In this document: in pieces, positions 35,666 through 46,615 of the stretch
Position numbering within the stretch: position 1 is the first letter of the stretch
How the letters are laid out: the number at the start of each line of letters is the position of its first letter
NCBI GenBank assembly: GCA_029953675.1
Contig: JAMWBK010000005.1
Coordinates: 496,001 to 560,000 of the forward strand
DNA: 64,000 nucleotides
Direction: 5' to 3'
Source: Rhodosorus marinus
Lineage: Eukaryota > Rhodophyta > Stylonematophyceae > Stylonematales > Stylonemataceae
Program-made: the position numbers and the translations under genes
Notes under the pieces: model-generated
Databases searched by the model: none
The model's input: only the letters and a program-made list of their open reading frames with translations
Told to the model about the DNA's origin: nothing

Positions 35666-36928
35666 ATGGACGTGGTTTTGGATGATTTTGTTCCTGAAGA
35701 GGAACCAATGTGGACTCAGATGGAGGTCCTGGTTGGACAAGAGCAGAAATCCGCTTTGTTTGAGCCTGATGTGGCGCGTTTGTTCGATAATCTGAATGCC
35801 GTCCCTCCTCAGACAGATGAGGATGGTCTTGCAGTGCCCGCCGCAGATCAGGGCTGGTTTGAATCCAGGGTCAGCTCGACAACTCCAATCTCAAGCGGAA
35901 GCCCAGTGGAAGATGGGGGAGACGAGAAGGAAATTGGGGATCGCACAGCTCATTCCTGGAGCTCCAATGCGAGTGCAACGGAAATCGATGAGAAATTGCA
36001 GGACGTGAAGGCCGATTATAACGGTTTATCCGCTGTCGAGGCCGCTCGCAGGAAGGCGCAAGACGTGGCGATGGCCTCGATTGGTGGCAAGCGGAGGAGT
36101 ACGAGTGGGGATGAACGCCAGACGAAGAGGGAGAAAGTTGACCCCAATGAATCCCCTGAGAAGGTACATCAGAGGAGGTATCAGAGGAGACTGCAGAAGA
36201 ATCGAGACACTGCGTTCATATCCCGGATACGGAGAAGAGCCTATACCACGTTACTTGAGGAAGCCCTTACAAACGTTGAGGATGAGAAGAAAAAGTTATC
36301 TGGCTCGGTTGAGTCTCTGAAAGCTGAGATTGCCAGTCTCAAGGTTGAGTTGAGAGGGCTGTATACAAACAAACTGCAAGTCGGATCCCCAGATGGCAAC
36401 ATCAACGGGGATCTGAAAGCTTTTGCCGCTTCTGACATGAGTGACCACAGCGTAGAAAATGGTCAGCGTCCAGTGCAAGATCTCTTGCAAAGTATGTTTA
36501 AGCCGTTCCCTGCTGCCGAGAAACCTTCTGAAGAACATAGTTTTCATGGAGTGCAGCAGAGCGGGAGCTACCAGAAGAAGCGGAAGGCCAGTGGTCGAGG
36601 TGGCTACATGCTAATGTTGTCTTTGCTTTTTGTCATCACTATCCCGGGACTCTACTACAGCCCGACTGTGACGGAGGTGATGACGCTATCCGCAAACCCA
36701 GGTGAGGCTGTTGATCTGGTGAATCCGGCGAGAGTCTGGATGGAAAGCGGTGCTTTTGGTGTTGATGGTGTGACTACCTTGGAAGTGCATGATAGAGTGG
36801 TAGACCCAGGCGTGGATGCTTGCCAGGTATTGGAATACGAGACGATACATTGCATGAGCAAAGAATTGGATTTAGAGAACAACATAGATGCAGGTGTCTA
36901 CGTTGGTCGAGATATAGTCGCACAATGA
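35666..36928 (+). CDS. bZIP transcription factor with a C-terminal membrane anchor
   Basis: Single-exon gene for a 420-residue bZIP protein. Residues 1-120 are acidic and Ser/Thr-rich, a likely activation region. The basic region is about 168-192 (RRYQRRLQKNRDTAFISRIR), with the diagnostic N-X7-R spacing. A leucine zipper follows at about 193-232 with heptad Leu/Val positions. Residues 304-312 are basic (KKRKASGRGG) and lead into one hydrophobic segment at about 314-331 (YMLMLSLLFVITIPGLYY). The remaining 90 residues are acidic and would lie in the ER lumen. This design matches membrane-tethered stress factors (ATF6, plant bZIP17/28, CREB3), which are released by proteolysis. No clear S1P-type cleavage site (RxxL) is visible after the anchor, so that mode of activation is inferred. 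Confidence 0.88.
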   Translation: MDVVLDDFVPEEEPMWTQMEVLVGQEQKSALFEPDVARLFDNLNAVPPQTDEDGLAVPAADQGWFESRVSSTTPISSGSPVEDGGDEKEIGDRTAHSWSSNASATEIDEKLQDVKADYNGLSAVEAARRKAQDVAMASIGGKRRSTSGDERQTKREKVDPNESPEKVHQRRYQRRLQKNRDTAFISRIRRRAYTTLLEEALTNVEDEKKKLSGSVESLKAEIASLKVELRGLYTNKLQVGSPDGNINGDLKAFAASDMSDHSVENGQRPVQDLLQSMFKPFPAAEKPSEEHSFHGVQQSGSYQKKRKASGRGGYMLMLSLLFVITIPGLYYSPTVTEVMTLSANPGEAVDLVNPARVWMESGAFGVDGVTTLEVHDRVVDPGVDACQVLEYETIHCMSKELDLENNIDAGVYVGRDIVAQ

Positions 36929-39195
36929 TAGGCCAATAGCACTGGGGTGCCTTTGTACATAGTAAATGATTTGAAATTTATTTCCATGCGAATAGAAGAG
37001 GCCTGTCATCTAATCCATGGGCTGCGCGTGACTAATCCATGGGCTGCGCGTGACTTGATTCACGAGGTTGCTGTCGTATAGGATCTAATGGAAGGTATCT
37101 GCACGGAGTGGAGGAACGGTCGCAGCGGTTGAAACCTGCACGGGTGGGCGACTGCGAATTTGCGCGTATCACGCGAGTATGCAAAATCCCAATGCAATCC
37201 GAATTCTGTGCAAATCCGGGGCAATGAGAGAGGCCTTCGAAACTGGCGTACTTTTGTTTTTGTGAGAGTAAACGCGTAAGAATTCCTGGGACCTCAGAGT
37301 GTGTCAGTGATAGGGTTTGTCGATCGCTTCGTGTTTGAGGTCCACGGCACGAATCCATGATCCCCACTGCGCATCAAAGTCCAGTGCAGTCCGATCAATC
37401 TACGGCACACCTGCAGACCATGCCAATCTTACTGGCTAAGAGGGCCTCGACGAAGTTTGGTCAACAACGCCGAAATGCCAATCATGAATTATCAACAAAA
37501 ATTATACGTGCGCGATGTGACGTGTACCCATTACTAGCACAAATCAGCATAATGATCGAATCTCCCAACTGTCCGGCTTACCCAACAAGGGACGACCAGG
37601 AAGGCGGCGAAAAGTTAAAACGCGTTAAAACGCAAGTGTAGCTTTTAAGCTTGAATAGACTGAAAATTTGCGCCCGCAGAACACCTGCGGGCGCCACCCG
37701 CATCATCTGCTTGTTCGACATCAATGAAGAACGCTATCCGTGATCCATGAGAACGGAATGACCACGGTATTGAGTACCTGAGCTTGAGACTACCATACTG
37801 CCTACTCGACATAGCCTGCATCGACTCATCACATCACCAGCCCGAAGATTTCCCTGACTAGCCGCAACATCCTTATTCTACGATAGTCCGGCGTTTACAT
37901 CCGCACGCAGAGCAAAAACCCTTTTGTGGGATGTGCATCGGAACTCGAATGCCATCATCCTGGATCGGTCCATACCATTGCAAGCCTGCTATTTGCTCTC
38001 AAAGCATCAAACAAGTACCTGATATGGCTCCGTGGTATTGAATGAGCTCGACAGCGAGAAAAGCCACCACAAACTGTTTCGCAGCTGAATACGAATCGCT
38101 TTATAGTGTGGTTTCCATCTCCCAATGGAGATCACAGTTCAGACTGCATATCCCTGACTTTCAAAAGCTATCATAATCCATCCGCGTACGTTTCCAGAGG
38201 CGTTGAATAGACGGCTTCCGACCAACCGGACAGTAAGCCACGAGAAGCCACCAGCGCAATGCTTGTCAATCTCGGTCCACGAAATCCACCCAGAAACCCG
38301 TTGGAGGTTCTCACAAAACCTAATCGACACAGACACATGTCACACAATAATTCGTAGAACAGCCGCGTCGAGACAACTGCAATAAAATAATTGGTCTAAA
38401 ACCAACTGAAAAATGGAATGAAAGAACCAAAATGAATTGAATTTCTTTTTTTCTCCTGGACGGGACGATGCCTCTTTTGATTCTTGTTGTAGAAAAAAAT
38501 TCCGTTCCCTTCAAAAATAATCGGAAATATATGAAAGTCAATGATATCGATGCATCACCTCTAGAAATAGCCGATCAAAGTAAATAACGATAAAATGTCT
38601 TTGTATCCGATAAAAATCAGTCCAAAAAAGTTAATAAGTTCAAATATATATGGAAATATGCTGTGTGGAGCTAGAAACGAACTGGATACTCTAAATTTGA
38701 GTATATGTGCTAAGTCGAAACTTAAAAGCATTCCACCCCCTTTGTATACTGTCTCAAGAAACAGTCCCACGTGCCCAACCCCTACGCTGATGGCAGCATG
38801 AAAAGGTGTTGTAACCAACCTCAAATCGATCACGAACCAAATATTTCTAATTAAGGAGATTATGTCTTCCTTACCCCCTCGTTGAACCTGCGAGAAATGT
38901 CGTAAAGAATCTATAGTCAAGGCAAGTGCCTACCCCTAAAGCTTCGAACTATGGATTTTTTAAGGCCTGGAAGCATTGACGTTGATAGTTCTAGGATATT
39001 TTTAAGGGTTTTCAGCATGTCATTTTAGTGGGCTAGGGATGCTAATTGGTTTTTGTTAAGTGGGTGGGGGAATGGAGCAAGGGAAATGAAAGGCGAGTAG
39101 GGGAGGACTCTGGTTCGTGCATTTGGGCGGCGAGGAAGGTGAGGATTCTTGTTTCGTTTGTGAAGTTCAAGGCGAAAGGCGATTTTTTATCAGCG
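36929..39195. other. Intergenic region between bZIP and ankyrin genes
   Basis: No gene is supported. A minus-strand frame at 38561-38920 (119 codons, very AT-rich DNA) encodes hydrophobic segments such as TPFHAAISVGVGHVGLF, but no family was assigned. Bases 38380-38860 are AT-rich, probably the promoter side of the ankyrin gene. The last 150 bases are its G-rich leader. Confidence 0.4.
37011..37054. repeat. 22-bp tandem duplication
   Basis: Two exact copies of a 22-base unit (TAATCCATGGGCTGCGCGTG plus AC) lie head to tail about 80 bases past the bZIP stop codon. Confidence 0.95.
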
Positions 39196-40350
39196 ATGGA
39201 GGGATTTGTTGGGACTGCGTCGGTCTCGATTGGTTGTGGGCGGCTGTCCGTCTGCGCGAATCGTCGGATTGCGAAGAGGGGATCCTCGAGAAGGATGAAC
39301 GTTCGATGTGAGATGGAGGACCCTGACGGAGAGAGGCTGATGATGTCATCAATGTATGGTGATGCTTCTAAGGTCAAGAGCCTTGTTGATGGCGGTGTGA
39401 ACGTGGACTACGTCAGCACTGGATCGGGGATGACTGCTCTCATGTGGGCAGCAAGTGAAGGCCATGTAGATGTCTCGAAAATACTGATTGATGCTGGGGC
39501 CAACGTGAGTTATGAGCTCTTATTTCGGTAATCTTTAACTTCACTGCATCTGGAAGCTCATCGCATCAGCGGCACTTGCTTTAACTCCTACAGGTAAATG
39601 CTGTTAACCAAGCTGGGTTTACCCCACTGGCATACGCTTTTGATGGAGCACCTCAAGTCCGCCCTCCACCTCCACCTCCCGCTGGCTTTCCCGGTATGCC
39701 GGGAAAAGCAAAGCCACAGCAGATGAAGTTTGCGCAAAGAATCGACTCTGGTCATATGGGGGTCGCAAAGCTGCTGCTCGTCTCGCAGGCAGATCGCAAC
39801 GCAGTCAATCCGACAACAGGTGACTCTCTCCTGCATCTGGCGACGAAAAGGGGCTATCCGAAGATGGTTGAATTGCTACTAGACCTTGGCTTGCCAGTCG
39901 ATGTGAGGAATCCTGGGTACGCGAAAATTCTCGACCCCAAAATAGCCTACACTTCACCTCCATTGCATTCACTCACAGAAAGGGCGAATCGTAAATAGCG
40001 TTGTACATCGTCACTAAGTCCATGACCCAAACGTTCAATTTGCCAGGTACTTGCACACACCGCTGCATGAAGCTGCAATGAGCAACAACCCAGAGATTGT
40101 TACTCTTCTTCTAAGCAGAGGTGCTAGCATAAACGCCCAAAACCGTTTGGGATGGACACCGTTAATCTGGGCCGCCGCCAGAGGGCATTTGAAGGCCGTA
40201 GAGGTACTGTGCAAATCTGGTGCAGACATCAGTATACGGGGAGGATCACAACCTGGAGAGGAATCCACAGATGCCCTCAAGGAGGCGAACAAAGCTCTTG
40301 ACAACCGAAGTGAGATTCTGAGTGTTCTGAGAAAGTACGGTGCTAGATGA
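39196..40350 (+). CDS. Plastid-targeted ankyrin-repeat protein
   Basis: Exons are 39196-39504, 39594-39916 and 40047-40350, in phase, giving 311 residues. Residues 1-45 resemble a transit peptide (MEGFVGTASVSIGCGRLSV, then Arg/Ser-rich sequence). Ankyrin repeats follow: GMTALMWAASEGHVDVSKIL, GDSLLHLATKRGYPKMVELL, TPLHEAAMSNNPEIVTLLL and TPLIWAAARGHLKAVEVL. The second repeat is interrupted near residues 120-145 by a proline insert (RPPPPPPAGFPGMPG). The C-terminus is a charged helix (LKEANKALDNRSEIL). Ankyrin proteins bind partner proteins, and none can be named from sequence. An upstream in-frame ATG at 39046 would add 50 residues, but these look like untranslated leader. Confidence 0.85.
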
Positions 40351-41251
40351 GGATCACTGCCCGCTGCTCCTTTTTCGAAGGTGATTCGAATTTTAGAGTG
40401 TATAGACTATTGCATGGAGACAAGAAAACCGCGTTCATAAACTGTGATCCCTCCTCGTGATGCGGAAATCTTTTCTTATTTGCGATCAGAAACTGATGCA
40501 CAAGGACACAGATAATGACAACAATCTCGAAATAGGATCAAGAGTTTTCGAGATGGACGATCTTCGAGAGGCTACGGTTGGGTAAAACCTCCTTCCAAGC
40601 ATAGTCAGCTCAGCAGTAGCCCAGATATGCTTACTGCGAATGCTTTGCACCGTGAAACGGTATTGTAAAAGTCCCTCAAACCGATAGAACAATACGCCTG
40701 TATACGGAGTCCTACTCAAAATGTCGCAAGCGAGCTTGTTTCCATTCGGTTCCAAGTCCATGCGCTCTTTTTCACCGTCGTTCGATGACGTTCAGCGTGT
40801 TGACCCACTGCTGTAACCCGGAGTTGCTCTCGCGCAGAGCAGTTTGGATCTCAACCTGGTTTCCAGAAACTCAGCTTCAGATGGAAGCGGGATTACTAAA
40901 GAAACCCCCAGAGTACCGCAGGACACTCCGAGAGTATCTCGGAATCCACCATACGCCCGACAAAAAGGGAAATGTCGGCAACTCCCGACATTTCGATCTC
41001 TACTTCTCTCGTCTTCTCCGCTGATCAAGCCATGGCAATGGCGACTTGGGCTCTGCAGTGTCCATGTACTTGTTAAAAGTATTCGTCTAGAAATTTTCTC
41101 ATCCCGAGCAGCTTTGTTTGTTTTAAGGCCTATTGCAGAATAGCGTAGCGACTGCCCGACTGCCTGCACCGACCGGATCATTCCATATGTAGGCGTTTTC
41201 CTTTCTCTGGAAGAAGTTTGAGGGATTGGTTTGTCGGCGTTCAAGCATTAA
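40351..41251. other. Intergenic region upstream of rsmH
   Basis: No gene is supported. Frames around 40785-41244 on both strands lack motifs. There is a short self-similar stretch near 40900-40950 (CCCAGAGTACCGCAGGACAC and ACTCCGAGAGTATCTC). It holds the ankyrin 3' end and the rsmH leader. Confidence 0.45.
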
Positions 41252-42764
41252 ATGAGGATGGCTGTTCTAGGATGGGTTCAGAGCGTTCCAAGCTTTCAAG
41301 CGGGAGCAAAAAAACGGAGTTGCTCTCGACATGGAGCTCGTCTGAGATGTTCGATCGAAAGCCTTCATGTTCCGGTGTTGATCGATGAGGTTCTGGAGCT
41401 TTATCAAGGACGGCGGTTTGAGGTATCCCAATCGTCCGATCCTATTTTTCAGTTGTTTTGCACTATGCAATGTTCTAATAGCCTCACCGCGTGATACGTT
41501 GTGAATGTCAAGGTTTTTGTCGATGGTACCATCGGAGCTGGTGGCCATGCGTCGAAGCTGTTGAGTTCATGTGACATTGACTTGTATATAGGACTGGACC
41601 AGGATGAAACTGCTTTGGCCATTGCCAGTGAACGACTTTCAAAGGTAGCGGCAATTCTTCCACAAGCTCGACAAAGTCACAATGGAGTTGTTAACCCTCT
41701 TCCGAGACTTTCGCTTTCCTCAGTATGGAGATAAGGTCAAGCTCGTTCAGTCTAACTTCAGAGATCTTGAGAGGGTGCTGAGCCAGTTTACAGTTGCACA
41801 AGGCGAAGTGGATGGAATTCTTCTTGACATCGGAGTTTCTTCGATGCAGATCGACACCGCTGAGAGGGGTATGCCTGGAACATTCTAAATCCTGGTTTTT
41901 GTCTTGTTCCTCCCTCGGGTCAAACGAGCTTGGGCCACTGAACCAAGCTCTTGGAACTTTCTCTACGCGATAAAGGCTTTAGCTTCATATCCAATGGTCC
42001 ATTGGATATGAGGATGAATAGGAAAAACGGGCTCAGTGCAGGCGATGTCGTTAACAGTTTTGCAGTCGAGGAGCTGACGCGAATCTTCCAAGAGTACGGC
42101 GAAGACCCTCAATCCAGAAGAATGGCTAGATCGGTGAGCGCCGCATAATTCTCTCGTCAAAACCATGGATGTGAAGTGCTGATCCGGCGGCATGACAGGT
42201 TGCTGCCTTCAGAGAAACCAAGCAAATATTGACAACATTTGAACTTACGGAGGCCCTTCTCGGTGCGAAGTGGGCAAACGGGAACAGGTACCACCGTCTT
42301 TCATATTTCGACGGCTTCGAGAGGAGCACGCTGAACTACCTGATCCCAAGAACACCACTGTTTCACTCTTGTGGAACACGTACGCGTTTAGACCCAGAGG
42401 CTACCCTTTCAAGAATCATCCGGCCACTCGTGTGTTCCAAGCTCTTCGCATTTTCGTCAATCGCGAACTTGAAGTCTTGGAGGACTCTCTGCCGTCTGCG
42501 ATCAAGCTCTTGCGTCCCGGGTTTGGACGTCTCGGTGTCATTACGTTCCATTCCCTGGAAGACCGAATTGTGAAAATAGCATTCCGAGAGTCTGCGAAGG
42601 CAATAGGGGGAGTGACGCACCTTACTCGGAAACCGATCGTACCTACCAAAGAGGAATGCGTGTCAAATCCACGCAGTAGAAGTGCAAAGTTGAGAGCTGT
42701 GGAGCGCCTGCTAGAAGACGAAGAGCCGACCGGACGTAGAAACAAGTACAAAAAGGACAGATGA
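41252..42764 (+). CDS. rsmH: 16S rRNA (cytosine-N4) methyltransferase, organellar
   Basis: SAM-dependent methyltransferase of the RsmH/MraW family, which methylates N4 of a cytosine in the decoding site of bacterial-type 16S rRNA. A nuclear copy like this should serve the plastid or mitochondrial ribosome. Exons are 41252-41422, 41513-41644, 41724-41868, 41976-42133, 42199-42287 and 42398-42764, all in phase, giving 353 residues. Motifs: [26 protein letters not shown] (SAM motif), [56 protein letters not shown] and [13 protein letters not shown]. Residues 1-35 are basic and Ser-rich, a probable targeting peptide. The C-terminal tail is basic ([11 protein letters not shown]). Confidence 0.96.
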
Positions 42765-43185
42765 CGGCGGCACTAAACAGGTGGAGAACGACCCTATAGC
42801 CTTTTGAAGGCAGTGAATCTGTTGCAGGGTCTGGTTGTTGGTGGTCCAAGTCCTTGTCCTCCAGGACCTATGTTTAAGTTCAATCTTCGAGCGTATGTGA
42901 AGCCCGAGGCCTTTCGGCAATGTGTGCTTGCCCCGCGTTGCTGAAGCATGAAACAGGAGCAGCTTGCGAGGATAACACCCAAAAGACAGGCTGCACCTCT
43001 GTGAGCACCTGCCAGCAGCACTTGGGAAGGGTGAAGGAAGCTTCTTTCAAGCAGCGACTTAAGGCATTTGTAGCAATATCCATGCTATCAAGCTGAACTA
43101 GGCAAAAACCAAGCCAGACGATGGGAATGCGTTTATTTCTCCAGAATGCGGTCATGCTCTTCCTCACTGCGACGATCCTCTGTCG

Positions 43186-43473
43186 ATGAGCGCGGATAGC
43201 CCCATCCACCCTGTCGAATCGCTTCGGCTCGTAGAGCTCCCCTCTGCAGTACGTCAACCCACGAAAAAAGCTGAGGATTTATCTTCTAAATATCGGAGCT
43301 GGATAGATCTAGTGAGTATGAAGAAGCTTCCGAAACTTCGCAGCCCTTTCGTAACTCAGATTGCGTTTATGGCATCTTTAAGGTCCCTTGCACTCTGCCC
43401 GCCTCCAGGCCATGTGCTTCCGAACCGCTTCAAAAATAGTACTCTTGTCTACAATAGTACAATAGTACAATAG
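43186..43473 (+). CDS. Hypothetical small protein
   Basis: A 95-codon frame starts with a clean ATG (MSADSPIHPVESLRLVE) and contains an in-frame segment at 43312-43359 that looks like a 48-nt intron (GTGAGT...CTCAG). Its removal keeps the frame and gives a 79-residue product. The end of the frame runs into an ACAATAGT microsatellite at 43443-43475. I do not recognise the product; it may be spurious. Confidence 0.25.
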   Translation: MSADSPIHPVESLRLVELPSAVRQPTKKAEDLSSKYRSWIDLVSMKKLPKLRSPFVTQIAFMASLRSLALCPPPGHVLPNRFKNSTLVYNSTIVQ

Positions 43474-43475
43474 TA
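43443..43475. repeat. Short (ACAATAGT)n microsatellite
   Basis: Three to four tandem copies of ACAATAGT. The related string GTACAATAG recurs at 4724 and in the repeats at 9523-9926. Confidence 0.8.
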
Positions 43476-45012
43476 CGATTAAAGTACCCCGGAATAAAAT
43501 AAAAGAATTTCATAGCGTGGGCATGTGAGGAGATCATTTGTCGCCAAAAACAATTGAAAAATATGCCCCGTTCTCCTACACCGACCGAATGCGGAAAACT
43601 CAAAGAATATTCAGCTCAATGATCCGCTCATGTAATTGTTTTTATTAAACAATCCCCAAATTGCGGCATTGAATATTCGTAAATTGTTCGGAGTCCGTTA
43701 AAAACGTTTTCAGCGGAATCAAAACAAAAAAGGTACTATTTTACTTGAAAATACGTGAAGATCCGTAATTCTGTCAACGTGATAGCAAAAACCTTTTTTC
43801 GTGCCGACAGCAAACACTATCAGCACTAGCGGGGGTGAAAGCAGGGGGGGGGTACGACAAGTGAAGATCACCATTTCCGTCAAATTAACTAATGAAATTC
43901 ATTAATTTGGATTCTTCTAGTGATCTAGTGTTGTTCTAGTTAGCCCCTCAGTTTTTGACAAAAGCGAACTTCGTTTTCTTTCGCCCAAGAAAACAGAAAT
44001 TAACAATGTCTGTATCCTTTTCAACTGCACTGGCACAAAACACAACCCCCCACACCAAAGAAAAATAACACGAAACCCATTCAAAAGCGTTGAATAAATT
44101 AATAAAACATAAATAACGGTGACAACCAAACCTAACGCGCTATCCCCCCAAAAATTTCGTTCCCTCCTCCCCCCAACGTAGTGAACTTATTTCAAATCTA
44201 TACTTGCTAAAATCAATCCACCAATCACGTTCAATAATTCTAATGGATACGAAATAAACGTTGACTTGTCTAATAAACGAGATTTATATTGAATAACATA
44301 AATCTAAGCTATATATAGATTGTATTTTTGGATATGATATACATATATTTTGAGTTGATATGGTCGAAGCTGAAGGTATTGCTCTTGCGGACTATATTGC
44401 GGTTGGTGGTGTTCACGCTCTTCTCCGTGCTTGGTAGTTTCAGTTGTGCTCGCGATGGGATAGGTTGTAATAGAGGGACGGAGACCTTTGGTCACCAATT
44501 TGAAAAGGCCAGACTGTTTGTGTTGTATCTTTTTGCTTTTCTGTTCTCAGTTGGTTTACTGAGGGTGCTCTTTGGGTTTTGCTTGTGGTTTGGAGTGGTT
44601 GCGGGAGTGACATGTCTTGGGGAGCTGTAGTTTTGACTGTGTAGAAAGGTCGATAGGAAGCGGATTGGTGTTGTTGTGGTGTTGTTGTTAACTTTTTGTT
44701 TTGGTTGTTTTGGGCGTTGAAGGACTATTATGGGATAGAACTCTTTCTTCTTTAACGTGGGCTTGAGGAGGGCGAAAATCCTCCGGGTTTAAGAAATAGA
44801 CTGGTTTTCGGACGAGGTCTGGGTGCTGGGACGAGAGTTCGCATCGGTTGGATGGTGGTTTTGAGGCCGGCTTGTCTGGACTGATGGGATAGCTTGGATC
44901 GCAGTGGTGTGTAGATTAGCTAGGATTGGGGTAGTGGAGGGGTGGTTTGATTGAGATTAGGGTAGAACTGTCTGGACCAGTCTGTCCAGACTGACGGATC
45001 GACGATCTGGAG

Positions 45013-46615
45013 GCGGCGGAGGAGGACGCTAGCCAGGGGAGTATCAGCTCTGAGCAGGCCACTCCTGAATCGGAGAGTCTTCGCGTCCAGGCGGATGACT
45101 GGGAAAAACCAGCTGAAAATGCGGCCAAGCTTTTCATTGGTCAACTCCCGAGGCATCTTGACGAAGGCGATTTGCGCCGGCTCATGGAGAGTTTTGGCGA
45201 GATCGTCGATCTGATCGTCTTAAGATGCAAGCAGTCGCAAAAAGGGAAAGGATGTGGGTTCTGTACATTTGCAAGCAGAGAGTCTGCATTGAAAGCTATA
45301 GACGAACTCCACGGCAAGCATATTTTCGCCGAAATGAAAAACCCGCTGCAAGTCAAATTCGCTCATGCAGAGTCTTCATCACAGCAGCAGAACACGAAAC
45401 TCTTCGTGGGACAGCTTCCCAAGTCCGTCGACGAAGGCGCCCTATCGGCTGCTTTTGAAGAACATGGAACGATTGTCGAATGCCAGGTGAGAATCAGATC
45501 AAAACGGAAGAGTTTCCATGAAACTGAGGATGACGTTGAAGCAGGAATTCCTGACCCGCTGATACCTCGATCGGTTCTCAGATACTTCGACGTGGAAAGG
45601 ACAGTAGAGGCTGTGGTTTCGTGCGCCTGGACGGCAGAAACGAGGCAGAGGCAGCGGTGGAAGGGCTCAATGGGGCGTTCGTGTTCAACGGCCAGAATTC
45701 TCCTCTCAATGTCAGGTAAGGACTGCGCGGGCAGCCGTAATGTAGACTTTTAGTAACTGAAGGGCTCTTTTTCTCAACTGCGTAGGTTCGCTGCGAATTC
45801 TAGAGAAAAACAGCAAAGGCGGCATGCAAAGAGAAAGGAAAAGGGAATTCGCTCTCAGATTGCCAACATGCCGGTGATGACCCCATATCAAGGAAGTGCC
45901 CCGTACTCTCAAGAAATGGCAATGACCTATCCTTACATACAGATGACAGCGATGGATCAAATGCATAATATGCAAATGCTACAGTATGTTGGAATGAGGC
46001 ATCTTCCACCAGCCATGGGTATGGGTATGTAAATTCGACCTCAGAAACCAATGTTTCGGGTGGCTCCTGGAAACGAAACTTGCAAGTTGCGCCGCTAAAA
46101 AAGCCCGATAAGAACTGTTTTGTTTGAACCCCCATCAGGTTCGTCTGTAATACCAGATTCCGGGCGCCCACGAAGGGGTCCGCCGAATAGCAATTTGTTC
46201 ATCTTTAACATTCCACCGGATTGGAATGATCAGATACTAGCCGAAGTATTCATGCCTTTCGGCAAAGTTCTATCGAGCAAGGTATATGTCGATATTGAAA
46301 CACGGAAGAGTAAAGGTTTTGGTGAGTGCGGTAACCAAGAACAGGGTGTATAGGAGGATCAATAGTCGGGAAGCTTAACCTTGACCTGATCCGCTGCCTG
46401 CTATTGCAGGGTTTGTGAGCTATGACTCACCGCAAGCTGCTGAATTCGCGATTAAGACTATGAACGACTACAGCCTTCCGGGCGGGAAGCTTCTGAAGGT
46501 GTCCCTGAAGCACGACACGCATGGTTCAAGCGCATCTTCCTCGCATCAGTCCACGGAGGCGACTGCCACTTTGGGCGATGGAGATGCTCCTTCAGAGTCC
46601 AACTTGCACCAATAA
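45013..46615 (+). CDS. CELF/Bruno-type RNA-binding protein, three RRMs
   Basis: RNA-binding protein of the CELF/Bruno family, which regulates splicing, translation and mRNA decay through GU-rich sites. Exons are 45013-45486, 45582-45715, 45786-46024, 46139-46321 and 46410-46615; phases agree from 45013 on and give 411 residues. RRM1 begins AKLFIGQLPRHLDE with RNP1 KGKGCGFCTF. RRM2 begins TKLFVGQLPKSVDE with RNP1 DSRGCGFVRL. After a short Met/Gln-rich linker (TAMDQMHNMQML), RRM3 reads NLFIFNIPPDWND and SKGFGFVSYD. The Ser-rich C-terminus follows LLKVSLKHD. The frame is open upstream to 44995 without an ATG, so a first exon is missing. One option is an ATG-only exon at 44852-44854 joined to 45013, giving MAAEEDASQG. 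The 5' limit is therefore provisional. Confidence 0.88.

Larger units (their letters stand above)
42765..45012. other. Intergenic region between rsmH and CELF-like gene
   Basis: AT-rich at 43600-43760 and 44090-44340. Bases 44400-44940 are G/T-rich on the plus strand and form the likely leader of the CELF-like gene. A small candidate gene at 43186-43473 is listed separately. An 8-bp inverted repeat (GTCTGGAC-N6-GTCCAGAC) lies at about 44968-44990, just upstream of the CELF-like exon. Confidence 0.45.

Noticed and set aside
37032-37367. 111-codon minus-strand frame after the bZIP gene
   Set aside because: It begins inside the 22-bp tandem duplication and shows no recognisable domain.
42880-43257. 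125-codon minus-strand frame after rsmH
   Set aside because: It has no ATG at its start, no motif and no splice context.
44328-44630. 100-codon hydrophobic plus-strand frame
   Set aside because: It lies in T/G-rich leader-like DNA upstream of the CELF-like gene; composition alone explains the hydrophobic product.
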